Below are positions 5,687 to 11,761 of a DNA stretch of 11,761 bases, piece by piece (within the stretch, counting starts at the first letter, position 1; every line of letters starts with the position of its first letter). The notes beneath the pieces are model-generated. The model saw only the letters and a program-made list of their open reading frames with translations. It did not search any database and was not told where the DNA came from. The position numbers and the translations under genes are program-made. The stretch comes from Eubacteriales bacterium (lineage in GTDB: Bacteria; Bacillota_A; Clostridia; Christensenellales; Aristaeellaceae): the NCBI GenBank assembly GCA_029974855.1, contig JARKQO010000056.1, forward strand, positions 1-11,761, read 5' to 3'.

Positions 5687-7602
5687 AGAAGAAGCATACC
5701 AAGGCCCAGTGGATCATCTCCGGGATCCTTGTCCTTCTGTCTGTGGCGATGGTGGTGGTGGGCATTGCCGGGTATTGGATGCGCGGCAGCGCTTTTACCC
5801 AAAAGGCCTTGGGTGATATGCGCACCTACGGGGTGATGCGTACCGCCGCCGGGGCCATCATCGACCAGATCGCGCTGGATGCCAAGAAGGCCGCCAGGGA
5901 ATACGCGGACGCCAACAATTACAGCCGTAACGCCCGGGCCGCCTATGCCTCGGAAAAGGAAGCCGAGGCCCGGGCCCAGGCCGCCGCGGAGTACGCGCAG
6001 TTTGAGGGCGTGGATACCACGGGCATCAACGCCAAAATTCTGGAGCTGGAAGGGGCCCAGCGGGCCTACGCGGAGCTGGAGGCCACCGAAAAGGCCGCCT
6101 ATGCCCAGAAGCTGGAGCAACAACAGGCCCAGCAGCAGGACACGGCCCTGGAAACGGACCTGGCAAGCCTGACGGAGACGGTGGAAGGCGAGGGCGAGAT
6201 CATCGACGAGGCCGACCTGGAGCAGGCTGAGCAGAAAACCATCGATTATTCCGGCTTTACCGCCAGCCAGGCGCTGCTTGGTCTGGGAGAAATCGTCCAT
6301 ACCCAGTACCAGACCCTGTGGGCGGAGCTGGTGGCTACCCTCACCGGCTTGACGGACGAGATGAGCGACGGCATGGAAAAGCCCATTCTGGCCACCGTCT
6401 ACGAGCACGGCTCCGGTTTTGAGGCCCAGTATGACCGGTATGAGGCCATGGCGGCGCTGTCCAACATGTCCTCCGGGGAAAGGCTGCGCATGAACATGGC
6501 CCGCCGGGGGGACGACATGATCACCATTGGCGTGGGCTTGCTGCTCTTTTCCCTGGGATTCTTCTATTACAAGCCCCTGGTGGGCAAGCTGGGGATGCCC
6601 CGGCTGGTGATTTCGGCCTTCTTCGTGCTGCTGTGCGTGCTGGCGGGCCTGTACGGCATTCCCGTTCCCACCATGCTTGGCAACGTGATGAAGCGCACGG
6701 GCATGTTTGGCGTGCTGGCTTTGGCTATGCTGCCGGGTATCCAGTGCGGCATCACCCTGAACATGGGCATGACCACGGGCATCATCGGCGGCCTTTTGTC
6801 CACCTTGATCGCCCTGGAATACAACATGACGGGCTGGGGCGCGTTCTTCTTCTCCGTGGTGGTGGGCTGCATATTCGCTTTGCCCATCGGCTGGCTGTAC
6901 GCCAAGCTGCTCAACAGGCTCAAGGGCAATGAGATGACGGTTTCCACCTACGTGGGCTTCTCCTTTGTGTCGCTGATGTGCATCGCCTGGATGCTGTTCC
7001 CCTTCCGGAACCCCAGGATCACCTGGGCCCTGGGCACCGGGCTAAGGGTCATGCACAACATGGAGAGCTCCTTTGGGTCCATCCTCAACAACCTTTGGTC
7101 CTTCAAGTTGTTTGGGGCCACGGTTCCCACGGGCCTGCTGCTGTTCTTCTTCCTGTGCTGCGCCATCATGTGGCTGTTCTCCCGCTCCAAAACGGGCACC
7201 GCCATGATCGCCGCCGGGTCCAACCCCAGGTTCGCGGAGGCCGCCGGCATCAACGTGAACCGGATGCGCACCATCGGCACCACGATCTCCACGGTCATCG
7301 CGGCTGTGGGCATCATCGTGTATTCCCAGAGCTTCGGGTTCATGCAGCTCTACAGCGGCCCAAGGCAGATGGGCTTCATTGCCGCCAGCGCCATCCTCAT
7401 CGGCGGCGCCACCGTCACCAGGGCCAAGGTATCCAACGTGATCCTGGGCACATTCCTGTTCCAGGGCGTGCTGGCTTTGGGCATTCAGGTGGCCAACGCG
7501 GCGATTTCGGAAAGCGGCCTGTCAGAGGTGATGCGGATTCTGATTTCCAACGGCATCATCCTCTACGCCCTGACCCAGTCTGGAGGTGAATCTCGTGCCT
7601 GA
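5683..7602 (+). CDS. ABC transporter permease (BPD_transp_2 type) with large N-terminal extracytoplasmic coiled-coil insert
   Basis: This is a 639-residue membrane protein, roughly twice the usual 300-350 for the family. AAGGAGG at 5667-5673 lies 9 bases before the ATG, which overlaps the ATPase stop. K-K-K-H-T-K precedes membrane segment 1 (about 9-33). Residues 34-278 are hydrophilic and, with the N-terminus inside, should lie outside the membrane. About 65-185 is rich in Ala, Glu and Gln with helical coiled-coil character, including A-E-A-R-A-Q-A-A-A-E-Y and Q-Q-Q-A-Q-Q-Q. From residue 279 a normal multi-span permease follows (segments near 279-296, 307-325, 340-400, 425-440, 480-500, 530-547, 563-605, 615-630). 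An EAA-like ATPase-contact loop lies at 511-527 (A-G-S-N-P-R-F-A-E-A-A-G-I-N-V-N-R). The insert contains no cysteine. It may dock the unanchored binding protein, which is inference. Confidence 0.88.
   Translation: MKKKHTKAQWIISGILVLLSVAMVVVGIAGYWMRGSAFTQKALGDMRTYGVMRTAAGAIIDQIALDAKKAAREYADANNYSRNARAAYASEKEAEARAQAAAEYAQFEGVDTTGINAKILELEGAQRAYAELEATEKAAYAQKLEQQQAQQQDTALETDLASLTETVEGEGEIIDEADLEQAEQKTIDYSGFTASQALLGLGEIVHTQYQTLWAELVATLTGLTDEMSDGMEKPILATVYEHGSGFEAQYDRYEAMAALSNMSSGERLRMNMARRGDDMITIGVGLLLFSLGFFYYKPLVGKLGMPRLVISAFFVLLCVLAGLYGIPVPTMLGNVMKRTGMFGVLALAMLPGIQCGITLNMGMTTGIIGGLLSTLIALEYNMTGWGAFFFSVVVGCIFALPIGWLYAKLLNRLKGNEMTVSTYVGFSFVSLMCIAWMLFPFRNPRITWALGTGLRVMHNMESSFGSILNNLWSFKLFGATVPTGLLLFFFLCCAIMWLFSRSKTGTAMIAAGSNPRFAEAAGINVNRMRTIGTTISTVIAAVGIIVYSQSFGFMQLYSGPRQMGFIAASAILIGGATVTRAKVSNVILGTFLFQGVLALGIQVANAAISESGLSEVMRILISNGIILYALTQSGGESRA
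7582..7586 (+). promoter_or_regulatory. Ribosome binding site that supports the GTG start at 7595
   Basis: GGAGG at 7582-7586 is 8 bases before GTG 7595. The upstream in-frame GTG at 7586 overlaps the Shine-Dalgarno sequence itself and could not use it. Confidence 0.7.
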
Positions 7603-8866
7603 GAAGGATTTGATGAGGCGCGCGGGCCAAAGGCTGGGCGCCAACGTGCGGGAGTATATCGTTACCTATATCTTTTTGGCGCTGAGCGTCCTGTTTGTGG
7701 CGTACTCGGGCCGTCCCATGACGGACATCTTCTACCAGCTGATGAGCCGTTTGACCCGGAACCTGTTCATTGTGCTGGCGCTGATCATCCCCATCGTGGC
7801 GGGCATGGGCATCAACTTCGCCATCACCATCGGCGCCATGGCGGCCCAGGTGGGCCTGCTGCTGGTGATCAGCTGGGGCTTCCAGGGCATCGGCGGCCTG
7901 CTGCTGGCTGCGGCCATCACGGTGCCCCTGGCGGGGGGCTTCGGCTTCCTGATCGGCTCGCTGCTGAACAAAATGAAGGGCCAGGAGACCATCGGCTCTT
8001 TGATTTTGGGCTTCTTTGCCAACGGCGCGTACCAGCTGCTGTTCCTGTTCATCTTTGGCAAGCTGATCCCCCTCAGTGAGGCCGTGACCATCGTGGGCGG
8101 CACGGGGGTGGCCAATACCCTGAACCTGACGGGCTCCGTGGGGCTCCAAAGCGCCTTGGACAACCTGGTGCGCATCACCTTCGGCCAGGCCCTGTTCGGC
8201 GTTTCCGCCGTGGTGCTTCTGGGGGCCGTGGCGCTGGTGCTGTTCCGTAAGATGCCCCTGAAGCGCGCGCTGGTATGGATCGGCATGGCCGTGGGCTTCT
8301 GCCTGATCTACGCCATCCCGGCGGTGAACGCCAGCCTTCGCAGCATTACCGTGCCGCTGGTGACCTTCGGCGTCATCGCGCTGTTGTGCGTATTCAACGT
8401 GGTCATCATGCGCACCCGGCTGGGGCAGAAGTTCCGGGCTGTGGGCCAGAGCCGGGTGGTGGCCAACGCCGCCGGCATCAACGTGAACCGGGTGCGAATC
8501 ATCGCCATCATGCTCTCCACCATTTTGGCGGGCTGGGGCCAGATCATCTTCATCCAGAACCTGGGCACCCTCCAGACCTACGCGGCCCACGAGATGGTGG
8601 GCCTGTACGCGGGCGCGGCCATTCTGGTGGGCGGCGCGTCTATTGACCGGGCCACCAACGGCCAGGCCATCATCGGCTGCCTGCTGTTCCACACCTTGTT
8701 CGTGGTGGCCCAGGACGCGGGCAGCAACCTCTTTGGCGATCCCAACATCGGCGAGTTCTTCCGGGTGTTCCTGTGCTACGGCGTCATCGCCCTGGCGCTG
8801 GTGATGTACGCCTGGCGCGGCGCTTCTTCCAAGAAGGCGGCCGGCCAAAAGGGACGCGCCTCCTAA
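7595..8866 (+). CDS. Second ABC transporter permease (BPD_transp_2 type)
   Basis: This is a 423-residue integral membrane protein starting at GTG 7595 and overlapping the first permease gene by 8 bases. A cytoplasmic N-terminus with several Arg residues precedes a membrane segment at about 21-38. Further hydrophobic segments lie near 57-78, 83-93, 98-124, 133-155, 198-217, 226-242, 251-272, 303-320, 335-348, 357-371 and 389-406. The EAA-like loop V-G-Q-S-R-V-V-A-N-A-A-G-I-N-V-N-R (283-299) resembles that of the first permease, so the two are distant paralogues that probably form a heterodimeric pore. Unlike its partner it has no large external insert. The C-terminus is short and basic. A UvrA-like gene begins 14 bases later with no terminator between them. 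Confidence 0.9.
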   Translation: MPEKDLMRRAGQRLGANVREYIVTYIFLALSVLFVAYSGRPMTDIFYQLMSRLTRNLFIVLALIIPIVAGMGINFAITIGAMAAQVGLLLVISWGFQGIGGLLLAAAITVPLAGGFGFLIGSLLNKMKGQETIGSLILGFFANGAYQLLFLFIFGKLIPLSEAVTIVGGTGVANTLNLTGSVGLQSALDNLVRITFGQALFGVSAVVLLGAVALVLFRKMPLKRALVWIGMAVGFCLIYAIPAVNASLRSITVPLVTFGVIALLCVFNVVIMRTRLGQKFRAVGQSRVVANAAGINVNRVRIIAIMLSTILAGWGQIIFIQNLGTLQTYAAHEMVGLYAGAAILVGGASIDRATNGQAIIGCLLFHTLFVVAQDAGSNLFGDPNIGEFFRVFLCYGVIALALVMYAWRGASSKKAAGQKGRAS

Positions 8867-8880
8867 GCGGGGGGGTTCTG

Positions 8881-11328
8881 ATGTCCAGCATACAGATCCT
8901 GAACGCCTATGAAGGCAACCTGAAAAACATCTCTTTGGAGATCCCCAAAAACCAGCTGGTAGTGTTTACGGGGGTATCCGGCTCCGGCAAATCCACCTTG
9001 CTGGTGGACGTGCTTTTCAACGAATGCCAGCGGCAATTTCTGGAAGCGCTGTCTTACCAGGGGATCCATAAGCCCCACGTGGAGCGGGTGAAAGGGGCTT
9101 CCCCGGCCATTGTGATCTCCCAGACGGACAGGAACCGGAACCCCCGCTCCACGGTGGGCACCGTAACCAACGTCTACACAGATTTGCGGATGGTCTATGA
9201 AAAGCTGGGCGTGGGGCCATGTCCCCATTGCGGGGCCATGATCTCCGCAGGCGACTGCAAAGAAGAAACGGAAAAGATAGGCGAGGATTTCCTCGTCTAT
9301 CAATTTTGCTGCCAATGCGGGGAGCGCATGAAAAAAATCACCCGCACGGACTTTTCCTTCAATACCAAGGAGGGGGCCTGCCCCACCTGTGGGGGCCTGG
9401 GGGAAGTACACGCCATCCGGCAGGCCGGGGTATCCGAGGAAAGCCTGTCCCTGGAGGAGGGGGCCATCCGCCCTTGGGAGCAGCGGTATGGGGAATACCA
9501 AACCTCCATCCTGTACGCGGCCTTCCGCCATTACGGCATTCCCATCCAGCCCCATACTTCCGTCCAAAAGTACAGCCAGATACAGAAATCCATGCTGTAC
9601 CATGGCATTGACACGGAGGCGGTGCGCAGCGCCTTCCCCCATATCGCCGCCCCCAAAACCGCCGCCTCGGGCCGTTTTGAGGGGGTCTTTCCCATCCTGT
9701 GGCGGAAGCTGGCGGAAAAAGAGGGGGACACCAGGCAGCTGGGAGAGTATTTTGACTCCGTGCCCTGCCCTGATTGCCAGGGGGAGCGCCTCGCGGAGGC
9801 CAGCCGCCGCGTCACCGTACAGGGCGTCCGGCTGCCGGAGCTGTCCCTGTATTCCCTGGAGCGGGTCTACCAATGGATCACCGATACGGAGGCCTCCTTG
9901 CCCGTAGCGCACCGGGAGCTGGTGCAAGCCTATCTGCTGGATATCCAAGCCAAGCTGAAGCGCTTTATGAACGTGGGCCTTGGCTACCTCTCTTTGGACC
10001 GGCAAACCGTCACCCTGTCGGGGGGCGAGCTGCAACGGCTGCGGCTGGCGGCTGTGCTGGATTCGGAGCTGTCCGGCGTGATCTACATTCTGGACGAGCC
10101 CACCCTGGGCCTCCATCCCAAGGACACGGCGGGGCTGGTGGCCCTGTTGCGGAAGCTGCGGGATTTGGGCAATACCGTGCTGGTGATTGAGCACGACACG
10201 GACGTGATGGAGGCTGCGGACTGTATCGTGGACATAGGTCCCGGCTCCGGCAAGCATGGGGGCGAAATTGTGGGGACAGGCGCCCTGAAGGAGATCATGG
10301 AGCTCCCCTTATCCGCCACCGGCGATTTCCTGCGCCATCCCCCCGGGGGGAAGGAGCGCTTCCGCAAAGGAACCGGGCAGCCCCTTTCCATCCGCAACGC
10401 CCGCAGGTTCAATCTGCAAGGCGTCAGCGTGGACATTCCCACAGGCTGCCTCACCACCGTTACCGGGCCTTCGGGCTCCGGCAAATCCACCTTGGTGTTT
10501 GAGGTGCTGGCCAAGGGCGGTGCCCCGGGGCAAAGCAATGCGGTCACCGGGCTTGAGCCCTTCGCCAAGGTGGTGGAGATCCAGCAGGGAGCCCTCACCA
10601 AAATGAAGCGGTCCAATGTGGCCACCTATTCGGAAGCCTATGGGGAAATCAGAAGCATCTTCGCCAAGACGGAGGAGGCCCAACAGGCCGGGCTGGGTCC
10701 CAAGCACTTCTCCTTCAACACGCCTGGAGGCCGGTGCGAAAACTGCCAGGGCCTGGGCCGTGTGGACAGCAATATGCTGTTCTTTGCCAACATCGAGGTC
10801 ACCTGCCCCGTTTGCAACGGAAACCAGTTTCAGCCCCGGGTGCTGGCTATCCGGTATCAGGGCCGCTCCATCAAGGATGTGCTGAAGATGTCCGTAGAAG
10901 AGGCGGCGGCGTTCTTCCCCAAGCACCGGAAGCTGGCGCGGATTTTGCGCCTGCTGGGGGATGTGGGCCTGGGGTATCTGGAGCTTGGGCAAACCCTCAC
11001 CACTTTGTCCGGCGGCGAGGGGCAGCGCCTGAAGCTGGCCAGGGAGCTGCTGGACAGCCGCCCGGAGAAGGCGAACCTATACCTGCTGGACGAGCCCACG
11101 GCGGGCCTGCACCCCAAGGATATCCAGCATTTTCTGGTGCTGGTGAACAGCCTGGTGGAGGCGGGCAACACCGTGGTGGTGGTGGAGCATAACCGCCAGG
11201 TGATCCTGGGCAGCGATTGGATCGTGGATTTGGGGCCCGGAGGCGGCGACAAGGGCGGCCAGGTGGTGTTTGCCGGAACGCCCCTGGAATTGCGCGGCGC
11301 GCGGAGCGTCACGGCAAAATACCTGTGA
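8881..11328 (+). CDS. UvrA-like ABC-ATPase (UvrA2 / drug-resistance type, UvrB-binding domain apparently absent)
   Basis: This 815-residue soluble ATPase is shorter than the roughly 940 of housekeeping UvrA. The ATG at 8881 is preferred because a G-run at 8869-8875 lies just before it and the family N-terminus begins there. Half 1: Walker A G-V-S-G-S-G-K-S-T (31-39), signature L-S-G-G-E-L-Q-R-L (379-387), Walker B Y-I-L-D-E-P-T (402-408). Half 2: Walker A G-P-S-G-S-G-K-S-T (529-537), signature at 709-717, Walker B Y-L-L-D-E-P-T (734-740). Zinc-type pairs occur at C143/C146 with C167/C170, at C296/C299, and at C619/C622 with C642/C645. Only 25 residues separate the C-P-H-C at 114-117 from C143, where canonical UvrA holds the UvrB-binding domain. 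Such paralogues lack proven roles in excision repair; DrrC of the daunorubicin producer is a resistance example. The gene is probably cotranscribed with the transporter. Confidence 0.9.
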   Translation: MSSIQILNAYEGNLKNISLEIPKNQLVVFTGVSGSGKSTLLVDVLFNECQRQFLEALSYQGIHKPHVERVKGASPAIVISQTDRNRNPRSTVGTVTNVYTDLRMVYEKLGVGPCPHCGAMISAGDCKEETEKIGEDFLVYQFCCQCGERMKKITRTDFSFNTKEGACPTCGGLGEVHAIRQAGVSEESLSLEEGAIRPWEQRYGEYQTSILYAAFRHYGIPIQPHTSVQKYSQIQKSMLYHGIDTEAVRSAFPHIAAPKTAASGRFEGVFPILWRKLAEKEGDTRQLGEYFDSVPCPDCQGERLAEASRRVTVQGVRLPELSLYSLERVYQWITDTEASLPVAHRELVQAYLLDIQAKLKRFMNVGLGYLSLDRQTVTLSGGELQRLRLAAVLDSELSGVIYILDEPTLGLHPKDTAGLVALLRKLRDLGNTVLVIEHDTDVMEAADCIVDIGPGSGKHGGEIVGTGALKEIMELPLSATGDFLRHPPGGKERFRKGTGQPLSIRNARRFNLQGVSVDIPTGCLTTVTGPSGSGKSTLVFEVLAKGGAPGQSNAVTGLEPFAKVVEIQQGALTKMKRSNVATYSEAYGEIRSIFAKTEEAQQAGLGPKHFSFNTPGGRCENCQGLGRVDSNMLFFANIEVTCPVCNGNQFQPRVLAIRYQGRSIKDVLKMSVEEAAAFFPKHRKLARILRLLGDVGLGYLELGQTLTTLSGGEGQRLKLARELLDSRPEKANLYLLDEPTAGLHPKDIQHFLVLVNSLVEAGNTVVVVEHNRQVILGSDWIVDLGPGGGDKGGQVVFAGTPLELRGARSVTAKYL

Positions 11329-11379
11329 GCCGGGGGGCTTAGGCGGGCCTTTCACCCAAGTATAGCTTTCGTGTATTGG

Positions 11380-11412
11380 AAGAGGACCAGGGCTTTCGCC
11401 CCGGTCCTCTTT
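11380..11412. terminator. Bidirectional terminator hairpin between convergent genes
   Basis: AAGAGGACC at 11380-11388 pairs with GGTCCTCTT at 11403-11411. Inside, after an A/C mismatch, GGGC pairs with GCCC around a TTTC loop. T-rich bases follow on the plus strand (TCTTTAT), and on the minus strand the hairpin ends in a short TCTT without a long T-run. It lies 51 bases after the UvrA-like gene and 25 bases beyond the stop of the minus-strand gene, so it probably serves both. Confidence 0.75.
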
Positions 11413-11437
11413 ATGGGTATGCGGTTTTCTGGCGTGA

Positions 11438-11761
11438 TTACCGGCCGAACTGGGCGTCGTTGTTGCCGCTCTCGGTGGTCCACATTTCCAGCATGTTGAT
11501 GGGATCGTTGAAGTCAGCGATCCAGCCGTTACGGGCCACGTCGTAGTTGCCGGCCTTGCGCTCCTCCAGGAACACGGCCCAGTCGATGCTCTTCACAGTT
11601 ATGGTGATGCCCACGACCGCCAGATCCTGCTGGATGCACTCGGCGATGGCGATGTGACCGCTGGTGTTGTTGGTGAGGTACTCGAAGCTGATGGGGGTGC
11701 TGGCGGAGAGCATGTTGTTGGCGTCAAACTCGTAGCCGGCGCTCTTCAAAAGCTCGATGGC
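11438..11761 (-). CDS. Oligopeptide ABC transporter substrate-binding protein (OppA/SBP_bac_5 family), C-terminal part, shortened
   Basis: The minus-strand frame is open from the right window edge (A-I-E-L-L-K-S-A-G-Y) to a TAA at 11438-11440, giving 108 residues; the start lies outside. The TTG at 11749-11747 is an internal Leu codon, not a start. Family features are clear: the L-L-K-S-A-G-Y segment, a strand then A-I-A-E-C-I-Q-Q-D-L-A-V-V-G-I-T-I-T-V, then Y-D-V-A-R-N-G-W-I-A-D-F-N-D-P. Family members bind peptides or nickel-type ligands outside the membrane and deliver them to Opp/Dpp permeases. The protein stops 22 residues after W-I-A-D-F-N-D-P, where E. coli OppA, as I recall it, runs on for roughly 90 more. 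A terminator hairpin follows immediately, and no other frame continues the homology. It could be a decaying or rearranged gene. Confidence 0.8.
   Translation of the reverse strand, partial: AIELLKSAGYEFDANNMLSASTPISFEYLTNNTSGHIAIAECIQQDLAVVGITITVKSIDWAVFLEERKAGNYDVARNGWIADFNDPINMLEMWTTESGNNDAQFGR

Noticed and set aside
7556..8848. 430-residue minus-strand open frame opposite the second permease
   Set aside because: The translation is rich in H, Q, A and D with no recognisable domain and mirrors the permease codons exactly.
8773..8880. Upstream extension of the UvrA-like protein into the second permease gene
   Set aside because: The added residues are out-of-frame permease sequence; ATG 8881 fits the family N-terminus.
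8863..10257. 464-residue open frame on the minus strand opposite the UvrA-like gene
   Set aside because: It is antisense to a gene with clear motifs, has low-complexity G/Q/H/P-rich translation and matches no family; GC-rich third positions on the plus strand create it.
8881..11328. Naming the UvrA-like gene uvrA or drrC
   Set aside because: The missing UvrB-binding region argues against housekeeping uvrA, and nothing in the sequence shows drug specificity.
11329..11437. Frameshifted continuation of the oligopeptide-binding protein
   Set aside because: Minus-strand reading beyond the stop gives no family-like residues and runs into the terminator hairpin.

Overview
The window is about 60% GC by eye and carries AGGAGG-type ribosome binding sites, one near-consensus sigma-70/sigma-A promoter, several TTG/GTG starts and tightly packed, often overlapping genes. 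This fits a GC-rich member of the Clostridia (gut Oscillospirales-like lineages come to mind). That placement is an inference from style and gene families, not a phylogenetic result. No stretch over 300 bases lacks a gene, and no tRNA, rRNA, CRISPR array or insertion sequence was seen.

Left part (1-2700): the 3' end of an rmuC-like gene; a small MmcQ/YjbR-family protein; a WYL-domain transcriptional regulator that overlaps it by 4 bases; and a pyridoxamine-5'-phosphate-oxidase-fold protein. A perfect 9-bp inverted repeat begins at the regulator's stop codon, and a 13-bp GC hairpin closes the block.

Centre (2701-8866): a strong promoter flanked by two copies of a 9-bp repeat drives a secreted solute-binding protein of the DUF3798 type. 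A rho-independent terminator separates it from a translationally coupled run of a duplicated RbsA-type ATPase and two different BPD_transp_2-type permeases. The first permease carries about 245 extra residues, partly coiled-coil, predicted to lie outside the membrane. The binding protein has a signal peptide but no lipobox. Together these form a complete ABC importer of unknown substrate with an unusual architecture.

Right part (8867-11761): 14 bases after the last permease gene, and with no terminator between, lies a short UvrA-type protein (UvrA2-like, apparently without the UvrB-binding domain). A hairpin that can work on both strands separates it from a convergent, C-terminally shortened oligopeptide-binding protein gene running off the right edge.

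The best candidate for something undescribed is the central module: an abundant unanchored binding protein, an importer with an extracytoplasmic coiled-coil insert, one predicted competent ATP site, and a UvrA2-like ATPase probably on the same transcript.
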